This document shows, piece after piece, positions 1 to 5,508 of a stretch of DNA of 5,512 bases; positions within the stretch are counted from its first letter, which is position 1; the number at the start of each line of letters is the position of its first letter. A program made the translations under genes and the position numbers. Location of the stretch: the NCBI GenBank assembly GCA_964448115.1, contig CAYUVA010000077.1:1-5512 (forward strand). The letters are read 5' to 3'. This DNA is from CAYUVA01 sp964448115 [NCBI: uncultured bacterium] (lineage in GTDB: Bacteria; CAYUVA01). The notes beneath the pieces were generated by a model that saw nothing but the letters and a program-made list of their open reading frames with translations, did not search any database and was not told the DNA's origin.

Positions 1-293
1 GTATTGACCCAAAGAGTCATAGACCAAGCCGATGTTGTTGAGGCTGGTGGCGATATCCTGTGGTATATCTAGCTTCCTTCTTATCTCCAGCGCCTGGTTG
101 TAATAGGAAAGCGCCTGGTCGTATTGACCCAAAGAGTCATAGACCAAGCCGATGTTGTTGAGGCTGGTGGCGATATCCTGTGGTATATCTAGCTTCCTTC
201 TTATCTCCAGCGCCTGGTTGTAATAGGAAAGCGCCTGGTCGTATTGACCCAAAGAGTCATAGACCAAGCCGATGTTGTTGAGGCTGGTGGCGA
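1..293 (-). repeat. 120-bp tandem repeat encoding 40-residue TPR units
   Basis: Bases 1-120 and 121-240 are identical at every position. Bases 241-295 continue the same unit, which first differs at 296-297 and then diverges strongly beyond about 303. Each unit is exactly 40 codons, so copy-number change keeps the frame. The encoded unit carries the TPR signature (SLNNIGLVYDSLGQYDQALS, then YYNQALEIRRKLDIPQDIAT). Window base 1 falls on a unit boundary, so the array very probably continues to the left. Identity at silent sites points to recent duplication or gene conversion. Confidence 0.95.
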
Positions 294-2040
294 TAGACTG
301 TGGTGGAGCATCTATCTCCCCTCTTATCTCCAGCGCCTGTTTGTAATACGATAGTGCTTTCTGAAAATTTCCATAATTGCTAAGGATATATCCGAAGTTA
401 TGAAGAAACAAACCGCTATGCGCGTACTCAGATCGTTTTCCAAGCTCCTCCATCAGGGGGATCAACTCTTTTCCATAGGTAGTCTGCAATAGAATCTCCA
501 CATTGAGTACCCCAAATATACCATCGTGGACACCGCACTCGGCGCCGTGATATACCCCTTCCTCTATAGACGACCAGACCTGCGGTGTTATATCTTCATG
601 TTTTTCTATCTTGATTCTATCTTTATAGAAATTCCAGAGCTTTTTATGAATTTCAGCTATCATCTCAGGAGTTAAAAACTCTTGATTTGCCATGATGACC
701 TCGCGAAGACGATTATGCAGACTGTATTCTCCAGGATTCTTGCCAGGCTTGATGAAGGAATATTGGTTTATATTCTCGAACTTTTGTTCTGGATATTGGA
801 GGTTCAGATCATATGTCAAGCACTTGAAAATCTCATAATCATAGGTTCTTGGCACAGCTAATCGATTAAGTATGGTTTTCTCATTTTTATCCTCGATATG
901 GCGTGTGAATCTATAGTATAAGCCTTTTCCCGGCTCGCCAGCGATAGCATCTGGCAGATCTTTAGCGGTAGGCTCTTCGCCGTTTTGTATGCGTAGCTGA
1001 TCTAGGTACTCCACGCATAGATCCAACCATATCGGTATGCACTTAGTAACCTTTATTATCTGATTAATAAGCGCATCATCGGTAAGATCGCGTTTTCTTA
1101 GTGATTCTCTTGCGTCACCTTCTGGAAGTGCTTCTATCTGATATTGCTCAATAAGTTCGTCCCATTCCACACCCCAATCAAGCCGTTTCCTGCCCAGGAT
1201 TACGCAAAGTATCCTTTCGGATAACGATTCCAGCATGTCTTTCAACCATTGATCCGGAGCATAGTAAACGGGATCGTGTGCATGACCTCCTTTCTTAAAA
1301 AAATAGAGCGATTCGAGGGTATCGATGAAAAGAATTCCATATTTCTTCTTCTTCTCTAGATAATTGGAGAAATCTTCCCCGAAGAATTCAGGGAATCGTT
1401 CCCTGACATTGTGAAGCTCTGATTGCGGGAATTGTGTAATCCATGTTCTTAGGGGCTCACCGACTTCATTCCACCATGTACCGTATTTTCTATTAAGCCG
1501 GTCATAACCCTTTTTGGCAGCATTTGCGATTATAGAACCTACCTGAGGTATGGGGATGCCCCAAATATCGGCTCCAGTGGCTACCAGGTCCGCTAGCAAT
1601 CCTATCCTGGACAGCCAGGCATACTTGTCTTTCTCTGCGGTTATATCGATACCCTGAATCTTTAGATACAAGAAATAAGCGAGGTCGAATTTGTTTAGCT
1701 CTACCTTCTGCTCAACGAGATCCTTCCTCAGGTCAATCAGTGCCAGCTCCCATGTCTTGGCGTGCAGGTCGCAATCAGCCCAGACAAGTTTATTTGCCAG
1801 TTTCTTTTTCTCTTTATCTTTGTCTTTCTTCCACTTGGACAGGTTATCGACGATCTTCACGACCAGTTGCGATTTTCCGATCCCGCCATCTCCATAGAAG
1901 TAGAGGTGCTTTGGACCTTCATCATTAACCAATTTCTCCAGCTTATTGGCGAAGAGATCTATCTCGCCATTTCGGTTAGTGAAGTAGTCCAGCTTTGCGT
2001 ATATTCTCTTTGTTTTCTTTTGAGGCTTTCTTCGTTCCAT
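1..2040 (-). CDS. STAND (NB-ARC-like) P-loop ATPase with C-terminal TPR array, 3' end outside the window
   Basis: The reading frame is open from the ATG at 2040-2038 to base 1 (680 codons, no stop), so the C-terminus is missing. A box resembling the NB-ARC entry motif lies at residues 20-30 (FTNRNGEIDLF). Walker A is GDGGIGKS at 50-57 and a Walker B-like strand is ILFIDTLES at 236-244. A sensor-like ILGRKRLDW lies at 281-289. Residues about 375-450 look like a winged-helix region ending in YSLHNRLREVI (439-449). TPRs begin near residue 545 and run off the edge. STAND ATPases are cytosolic switches in which repeats sense a ligand and nucleotide exchange drives oligomerisation. No effector domain precedes the P-loop. 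About 180 residues separate Walker A from Walker B, longer than in classic NB-ARC, with a hydrophobic Gly/Ala/Ile-rich stretch at 145-176. The Shine-Dalgarno is weak (AGG, 9 bases upstream). Family assignment is firm; the biological role (defence, signalling) is not known. Confidence 0.88.
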   Translation of the reverse strand, partial: MERRKPQKKTKRIYAKLDYFTNRNGEIDLFANKLEKLVNDEGPKHLYFYGDGGIGKSQLVVKIVDNLSKWKKDKDKEKKKLANKLVWADCDLHAKTWELALIDLRKDLVEQKVELNKFDLAYFLYLKIQGIDITAEKDKYAWLSRIGLLADLVATGADIWGIPIPQVGSIIANAAKKGYDRLNRKYGTWWNEVGEPLRTWITQFPQSELHNVRERFPEFFGEDFSNYLEKKKKYGILFIDTLESLYFFKKGGHAHDPVYYAPDQWLKDMLESLSERILCVILGRKRLDWGVEWDELIEQYQIEALPEGDARESLRKRDLTDDALINQIIKVTKCIPIWLDLCVEYLDQLRIQNGEEPTAKDLPDAIAGEPGKGLYYRFTRHIEDKNEKTILNRLAVPRTYDYEIFKCLTYDLNLQYPEQKFENINQYSFIKPGKNPGEYSLHNRLREVIMANQEFLTPEMIAEIHKKLWNFYKDRIKIEKHEDITPQVWSSIEEGVYHGAECGVHDGIFGVLNVEILLQTTYGKELIPLMEELGKRSEYAHSGLFLHNFGYILSNYGNFQKALSYYKQALEIRGEIDAPPQSIATSLNNIGLVYDSLGQYDQALSYYNQALEIRRKLDIPQDIATSLNNIGLVYDSLGQYDQALSYYNQALEIRRKLDIPQDIATSLNNIGLVYDSLGQY

Positions 2041-2044
2041 GAAA

Positions 2045-2068
2045 TTAAACCTGACAAGTGTAGGTTAA
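2045..2068 (-). promoter_or_regulatory. Small leader hairpin over the ATPase ribosome-binding site
   Basis: In the predicted leader, TTAACCT (minus strand, 2068-2062) can pair with AGGTT and the following AA (2052-2045, one bulged base) around a 9-base loop. The AGG that is the only Shine-Dalgarno candidate for the ATG at 2040 lies within the stem. The stem is short, so an effect on translation is only a possibility. Confidence 0.2.
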
Positions 2069-2096
2069 GTTCTGTCCGAAAACTTCTGTAATTTCG

Positions 2097-2125
2097 TCAT
2101 CCTAATCTTAATGTACATCATCCTA
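2097..2125. promoter_or_regulatory. Direct repeat TCATCCTA, possible operator
   Basis: TCATCCTA occurs at 2097-2104 and again at 2118-2125, exactly 21 bp apart, about two helical turns. One copy lies in the spacer between the predicted -35 and -10 boxes of the ATPase gene and the other covers the likely start of transcription. That placement would suit a regulator binding two sites on one face of the DNA. No regulator is identified. Confidence 0.25.
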
Positions 2126-2139
2126 TTTCCTGATGTCAA
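2110..2139 (-). promoter_or_regulatory. Predicted sigma-70-type promoter of the STAND ATPase gene
   Basis: Read on the minus strand, a perfect TTGACA (-35, bases 2139-2134) is followed after 18 bases by TACATT (-10, bases 2115-2110; four of six match TATAAT). Transcription would start near 2103, leaving a leader of about 60 bases before the ATG at 2040. Prediction from sequence only. Confidence 0.45.
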
Positions 2140-2353
2140 TTGGTAAATTCTTCTTGGTTATGCTCTAACGAAGGATACCAGTTGTAGTATGACTGCCCAC
2201 TGAGGTTACCACTATGCTGTTCATCGCAACCAAGAGGGATGATAGCGCTGCGAGGATTGTCCATTTAAAAGGTTCAATGAAAAAAATCTGAAACATCTTT
2301 ATTCCAAAAATCATCAATGTCAATAAGAACTTAGCAATATCCTGAAAAAACAC

Positions 2354-2382
2354 TTGCATTGATAGTCGAGATTTGCTATATG
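2354..2382 (+). promoter_or_regulatory. Weak predicted promoter of rpmA
   Basis: TTGCAT (2354-2359, matching the first three bases of the -35 consensus) is followed after 17 bases by TATATG (2377-2382), preceded by TGC to give an extended -10. It lies about 40 bases upstream of the rpmA start. As no gene lies directly upstream in the same direction, rpmA needs a promoter in this gap, and this is the best candidate seen. Confidence 0.3.
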
Positions 2383-2410
2383 GTTTGCTTGCGAAAATAA
2401 CTATTAGCTC

Positions 2411-2415
2411 GGAGG
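2411..2415 (+). promoter_or_regulatory. Ribosome-binding site that fixes the rpmA start
   Basis: GGAGG is followed by 8 bases and then the ATG at 2424. It rules out the in-frame upstream start at 2373, which would add 17 residues of no known bL27 type. Confidence 0.85.
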
Positions 2416-2423
2416 CTAAAAAG

Positions 2424-2681
2424 ATGGCACATAAGAAGAGCGGTGGAAAAAGCAAAAACGGAAGGGATAGCTGCGGAAAGCGGCTGGGCATAAAGGTCTT
2501 CGGAGGACAAATGTGCAAGGCTGGCTCCATTCTGGTAAGGCAGCGTGGCACCAAGTACCATGCCGGGCTGAATGTCGGAGTCGGCGGAGACTATACCCTG
2601 TTTGCCAAGAGCGATGGCATCGTTGAGTTCATCCGCAGGCGCAACAACCGCAAGTATATCAATGTCATTCCCATCGAGTAA
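2424..2681 (+). CDS. rpmA: Large-subunit ribosomal protein bL27
   Basis: The product is 85 residues, the usual bL27 length. It opens with [16 protein letters not shown] and carries the family signatures GIKVFGG (22-28), [17 protein letters not shown] (36-52), [10 protein letters not shown] (56-65) and a basic C-terminal strand. bL27 sits in the 50S subunit and its flexible N-terminus reaches the peptidyl-transferase centre near the P-site tRNA. There is no N-terminal extension of the kind removed by a protease in Firmicutes. The start is set by GGAGG 8 bases upstream. The usual HPG is HAG here (Ala47), and two cysteines (17 and 31) lie in the N-terminal half. The gene normally follows rplU and precedes obg, but here it stands alone between a divergent ATPase gene and a convergent oxidoreductase gene. 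The frame is intact and looks functional. Confidence 0.97.
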   Translation: MAHKKSGGKSKNGRDSCGKRLGIKVFGGQMCKAGSILVRQRGTKYHAGLNVGVGGDYTLFAKSDGIVEFIRRRNNRKYINVIPIE

Positions 2682-2753
2682 TCGATTTCTAGCGATAATT
2701 TAAGGCATTCTTACTGCTTCTGTTGAATTAACCCCCTGACATCTGATTGGTCT
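2682..2753. other. Short convergent gap between rpmA and the FAD oxidoreductase gene
   Basis: The 72 bp between the two stop codons contain no clear intrinsic terminator: only a 4-bp ATCG/CGAT pairing just after the rpmA stop, without a T-tract. How the two convergent transcripts end cannot be seen. Confidence 0.4.
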
Positions 2754-4172
2754 TTATGTGCTATTAGTCTCGAATTTCTCCGTGCCATCTGCGATGGTCA
2801 TTATTTCCTTTCGAGGAGTCCCCTTTAAGATGATATCTGCTGCCTTTTGCCCCATTTGAATGCTGTGGTCAAGGTTATTGTAACGAAATAGTCCTTGCCT
2901 TCCGCAACATATAAGGCGAGGATACTCGAAAAGATACTCCCATATCTCCTCTAAAATCTCCCTGTAACCCAATGTATAAATAGGATAAGCATAATCTTCT
3001 GTTATGCTCATCGCATCCTGGACATGATCTTTTAGATTCAATCCCACCTTTCTCATGTCCGAAAGACAATGTTTCAGGAGCTCATCATCCTTCTTATGAT
3101 AGACATCATCTCTTCTATTACATGCTATTTCTGCGATGAAGGATCCTTTGCCTTCGGGCACAAGTTTCTCTGACCAGTTATGTGGTTGTTGCAGCCTGAA
3201 AAAGACAATGTCGTTCTGGGGGAAGTACATCCATGTATGTGATGTACCTATGCGGCGCTTCAGATTGATGAATAATAGACGAAGGGCACGGAATTGTAGC
3301 GATTCGGCAAGCTCTATCACCTCTCGGAATGGAACCGGAGATAAAAGACTCATCATGGCAGGTATCGGGATAGTATTTATCAAATAGTCAAACCTAAGCT
3401 TAACGCTATTGCCTTTTCGTTGATAGATAAGTACTCCGCCATCAGATTTGGACAGTTGAATCTCCTTGACCATGGATGAGGTCATCACCGAGCCGCCATG
3501 AAGCCTGATCGCCTTTGCCAGTGCATTCGGTATCATGCCGATGCCCAGTGTCGGGTAGTGGAATCCTGGGGCAAAGGTGCGAGCATTATTTTTTCTTTTC
3601 CACAGCAGTTGTCTGACCGCGCTGAATAGGGACAATCCACTTATTCTCTGTTGCGCCCAATCCGCACTGAGTTGTGAGGGAGCCACGCCCCAGAGCTTCA
3701 TGGTATATGGCTCAAAGAACATGCGGTATAGCTTCTTGCCATAGTGCTTGATCATCCAGCTTTCCAAATCAAGTTCTCTATCTTTAGGCATTCGATACAA
3801 CAAGGCAGCCTTTGCATAGCTGGTGGTCGATTTGATAAAACTGCCCAGGCTTAGCTTATTCATGATGTCAACCAGGTCGATGGGATAATTAAAGTATCGG
3901 TTCTCGAACCAGATCACGCTGTTGCGTTCTCGCCATTTAAGCGCCTCGCCGACCAGCTCAGCAACCAGGTTAAAAACAGTTGCATCTGAGGTGATAAAAC
4001 GGTGTCCGCCGATATCGTACATGTAGCCATTGAAGTTTATGGTGCGGCAAAGCCCGCCCACCTGGTCGAGTTTCTCCAGCACGGTTACCTTGCAGCCTGC
4101 CTGTGCCAGACTCAAGGCTGCACTCAGACCGGCTACTCCACCGCCAAGAACTGCTACATTTTGCTTTTTCAA
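2754..4172 (-). CDS. FAD-dependent oxidoreductase, amine-oxidase / UDP-galactopyranose-mutase-like (COG1232-type)
   Basis: This is a soluble flavoenzyme of 472 residues. An N-terminal Rossmann fold binds FAD: GGGVAG at 10-15, an acidic residue ending the second strand (VTVLEK, Glu33), then GGLCRT (39-44) and DIGGHRF (53-59). The middle carries FFEPYTMKLWG (152-162) and LSADWAQQRISGLSLF (168-183), and near the C-terminus is the second FAD contact GRQGLFRYNNLDHS (424-437). These motifs are typical of HemY-like/UDP-galactopyranose-mutase-like proteins often found in glycan biosynthesis loci, and true protoporphyrinogen oxidase activity is unlikely. Substrate unknown. No glycosyltransferase is adjacent. 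Start choice: the longest frame begins at GTG 4181, but the only Shine-Dalgarno, GGAG (4184-4181), overlaps that codon. It lies 8 bases before TTG 4172, which is therefore preferred; the GTG start would give 475 residues. Confidence 0.88.
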   Translation of the reverse strand: MKKQNVAVLGGGVAGLSAALSLAQAGCKVTVLEKLDQVGGLCRTINFNGYMYDIGGHRFITSDATVFNLVAELVGEALKWRERNSVIWFENRYFNYPIDLVDIMNKLSLGSFIKSTTSYAKAALLYRMPKDRELDLESWMIKHYGKKLYRMFFEPYTMKLWGVAPSQLSADWAQQRISGLSLFSAVRQLLWKRKNNARTFAPGFHYPTLGIGMIPNALAKAIRLHGGSVMTSSMVKEIQLSKSDGGVLIYQRKGNSVKLRFDYLINTIPIPAMMSLLSPVPFREVIELAESLQFRALRLLFINLKRRIGTSHTWMYFPQNDIVFFRLQQPHNWSEKLVPEGKGSFIAEIACNRRDDVYHKKDDELLKHCLSDMRKVGLNLKDHVQDAMSITEDYAYPIYTLGYREILEEIWEYLFEYPRLICCGRQGLFRYNNLDHSIQMGQKAADIILKGTPRKEIMTIADGTEKFETNST

Positions 4173-4209
4173 GCGTTTCACTCCATCATGAAATGGTTAC
4201 ATCTATGAT

Positions 4210-4238
4210 ATCTTATTAGAACAGCCAGATCTTGGCAA
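4210..4238 (-). promoter_or_regulatory. Predicted promoter of the FAD oxidoreductase gene
   Basis: On the minus strand, TTGCCA (4238-4233, five of six match TTGACA) is followed after 17 bases by TAAGAT (4215-4210, four of six match TATAAT). The start of transcription would be near 4203, about 30 bases before the TTG codon. The -35 box lies inside one arm of the inverted repeat at 4232-4276. Confidence 0.4.
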
Positions 4239-4276
4239 CTTAAGATGCAGGATTTCAGGTTCAAATCAGTTGCCAA
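4232..4276. promoter_or_regulatory. 9-bp perfect inverted repeat, possible operator
   Basis: TTGGCAACT (4232-4240) and AGTTGCCAA (4268-4276) are perfect inverted copies with a 27-bp spacer, 36 bp centre to centre. The left arm covers the predicted -35 box of the oxidoreductase gene. This could be a pair of binding sites for a dimeric or looping regulator. A role as an RNA hairpin is less likely because it lies upstream of the predicted transcription start of the minus-strand gene. Confidence 0.35.
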
Positions 4277-4471
4277 TCATTGATAAAATATCCTAACTGA
4301 ATTGAAATGATCTGCAGTAAATAACAAGGCAGGCATTAAGATGAGCATGAAAGCTAATGATCTACGAGGAGTACTGAACTTGTTTGACCCGGAATATGCC
4401 TTAACGACCAATTATTGAGGGGATACTGAAGGCACGATGTCCTAAGGTAAATAACAATTGAGCTATTTGTT

Positions 4472-5130
4472 ATGGTACAAAATATAAAAGAAAATGAAAG
4501 AAAAATCAAAAAATTGACTAGTGATCTTCCATTAGAGATTAAAGAGGAATTTGAAACCCTAAAAATCCTTATAGAACAAACGGATAAATCCATAATTGCA
4601 TTTATTATTTATAACAAACATCATATCAGGCAGAAGATTGCTGCAATATTTCAAGAAAAATATTCCTTTCACCTGGTGAATGTCGAATTAACATCGAAGA
4701 ATAAAACCCCTCTAACCTTCATCAGGATATCGCCACTAGTCTCAGCAACATCGGCGGGGTCTATTATTCCCTCGGTCAATATGAGAGGGTGCTAGATTAC
4801 TACAACCAGGCGCTGGAGATTGTAAGAGAGATAGATATCCCACAGTATAGCGCCACCAGCCTCAACAACATCGGCGAGTTATATTACGAGCAAAAAAAAT
4901 ATGATAAAGCCTTAAAATGCTTTGATGAGAGCATTGAATTAAGCAGAGGAATACAAAGTTGGTTTAAACTTGTAGGTTATCTCAGTAGGAAAGCAAAATT
5001 ACTGAATAACATAGGCAAAGTTAATGATGCCTGTTCTGCTCTGAATGAGGCGATAGAACTTGCACGAAAGATAGAGCATCCGGATTTGGAAAAACTACTT
5101 AATCTTCGCGATGAAATCGGCTGTGAATAG
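4472..5130 (+). pseudogene. Broken TPR gene: N-terminal fragment joined out of frame to a three-TPR C-terminus
   Basis: From ATG 4472 one frame encodes about 80 residues rich in Lys, Glu and Ile, including DKSIIAFIIYNKHHIRQK and FHLVNVELTSK. This resembles the lead-in seen in some TPR/ATPase proteins, though I cannot name it. Near 4715 the coding signal moves to another frame. The first frame drifts through non-TPR sequence to a TAG at 4793, while the second frame, open only after a TAA at 4702, encodes HQDIATSLSNIGGVYYSLGQ and two further TPRs, ending at the TAA/TAG region with DEIGCE before 5131. The TPR half matches the units of the minus-strand ATPase, including 25 identical bases (4851-4875). 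The simplest reading is a paralogue that lost its ATPase core and first TPRs in a deletion. A single sequencing frameshift would not restore a normal-length gene. A GTG at 4789 could start a 113-residue TPR protein but has no ribosome-binding site. Confidence 0.65.
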
Positions 5131-5172
5131 ACTTTGAAGAATGGATTTCTGCGACAAGGTTGGCATTGATAG

Positions 5173-5203
5173 GGACTGTATTCCCGCCTGCGCGGGAATG
5201 ACA
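5173..5203 (+). repeat. 31-bp palindromic repeat, left copy
   Basis: It contains a perfect hairpin: ATTCCCGC (5180-5187), loop CTGC, GCGGGAAT (5192-5199), flanked by GGACTGT and GACA. It is of the common ATTCCCGC...GCGGGAAT type dispersed in many bacterial genomes. It lies 42 bp after the TPR remnant and has no T-tract, so it is not a standard terminator. Confidence 0.8.
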
Positions 5204-5230
5204 GTTGGAGGGAAATGCCAGTCACTTATT

Positions 5231-5261
5231 TGTCATGCCCGCGCAGGCAGGCATACAGTCC
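5231..5261 (-). repeat. 31-bp palindromic repeat, right copy, inverted
   Basis: It is the reverse complement of the copy at 5173-5203 with 28 of 31 bases the same. Two of the three differences are a paired change (T-A to G-C) within the internal stem and the third turns a C-G pair into a T-G wobble, so the hairpin is kept. The 27-bp spacer between copies is unrelated. Confidence 0.8.
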
Positions 5262-5335
5262 TTACAAATGAGGCGCATGATCAACCTATATGTCATCTCG
5301 AGTTCCACACTGGCTTGCGCCAGGCTCAAAAATAA

Positions 5336-5388
5336 GTAACACTCCTTGGAGGTTACACATAACATTAACCTTTTCACAAAGGAGTGTT
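5336..5388. repeat. Nested inverted repeats with two exclusive pairings
   Basis: AACACTCCTT (5338-5347) pairs perfectly with AAGGAGTGTT (5379-5388), enclosing a second stem AGGTTA (5350-5355) / TAACCT (5366-5371). The left arm can instead pair locally: GTAAC (5336-5340) with GTTAC (5352-5356) and CTC with GAG around CTTG, with one unpaired A. The two folds exclude each other. No gene follows, so it may simply be part of the repeat cluster. Confidence 0.5.
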
Positions 5389-5508
5389 TCTGAGGAGCAA
5401 GAGAGCGTAAGCGAGCGAGTCGAGGGATCTATTCAAGGCATTGGATTTAAGTAGATTCCTCCACTCGCTTGTTCCGAATAAATCGGAACAAGCTCGGTCG
5501 GAATGACA
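5387..5508. repeat. Inverted pair of GTCATTC-type dispersed repeats with an 11-bp hairpin
   Basis: The stretch from about 5387 to 5431 (TTCTGAGGAGC ... GCGAGTCGAGGGATCTA) and the reverse complement of about 5452-5508 (GTCATTCCGACCGAGC ... GCGAGTGGAGGAATCTA) are two versions of one dispersed repeat facing each other. The right copy carries a perfect 11-bp stem with a 5-base loop: GCTTGTTCCGA (5467-5477), ATAAA, TCGGAACAAGC (5483-5493). Such elements are usual in intergenic DNA and carry no gene. Confidence 0.6.

Larger units (their letters stand above)
2041..2423. other. Divergent intergenic region between the ATPase gene and rpmA
   Basis: This 383-bp gap holds the ATPase promoter and leader on its left and the rpmA promoter and ribosome-binding site on its right. 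No tRNA or other structured RNA was recognised. On the minus strand, 2359-2165 could encode a 64-residue hydrophobic peptide with two possible membrane segments, but no Shine-Dalgarno precedes it and AT-rich DNA readily yields such frames, so it is not called as a gene. No trace of rplU, the usual upstream neighbour of rpmA, is seen. Confidence 0.6.
4182..4471. other. Divergent intergenic region between the FAD gene and the TPR remnant
   Basis: The 290 bp hold the oxidoreductase promoter and the 9-bp inverted repeat on the left. On the right, a 25-codon frame at 4341-4418 (+) starts MSMKANDLRGVLN and stops after 25 residues, with AAGG 12 bases upstream. It matches nothing I recognise and may be chance or the remnant of a decayed gene. 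No promoter was identified for the TPR remnant at 4472. Confidence 0.4.

Noticed and set aside
1-293. Tandem repeats considered as a CRISPR array
   Set aside because: The units are contiguous 120-bp copies without unique spacers and are read as in-frame TPR codons.
1284-1303. Run of seven T and a near-perfect Shine-Dalgarno (AAAGGAGGT) inside the ATPase gene on the minus strand, suggestive of programmed frameshifting or internal initiation
   Set aside because: The Shine-Dalgarno lies after rather than before the slippery run. The nearest ATG is one base away and out of frame, giving only 13 codons. The main frame reads on into conserved sequence.
1691-2091. Overlapping plus-strand frames, rich in Ser, Phe and Leu, opposite the ATPase N-terminus
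   Set aside because: They are antisense to a well-supported ATPase domain with Walker motifs, have low-complexity composition and no family resemblance.
2376-2561. Minus-strand frames across rpmA
   Set aside because: They are antisense to bL27, which is certain, and lack a ribosome-binding site.
4354-4593. 79-residue minus-strand frame rich in Ser, Phe and Ile
   Set aside because: It is antisense to the AT-rich N-terminal part of the TPR remnant and shows no recognisable motif or ribosome-binding site.
5180-5199. Hairpin after the TPR remnant considered as an intrinsic terminator
   Set aside because: No T-tract follows on the plus strand, and the same hairpin recurs inverted 50 bp away as part of a dispersed repeat.
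5141-5335. 64-residue plus-strand frame
   Set aside because: It is the translation of palindromic repeats (IPACAGMT, CHARAGRH), a common annotation artefact.
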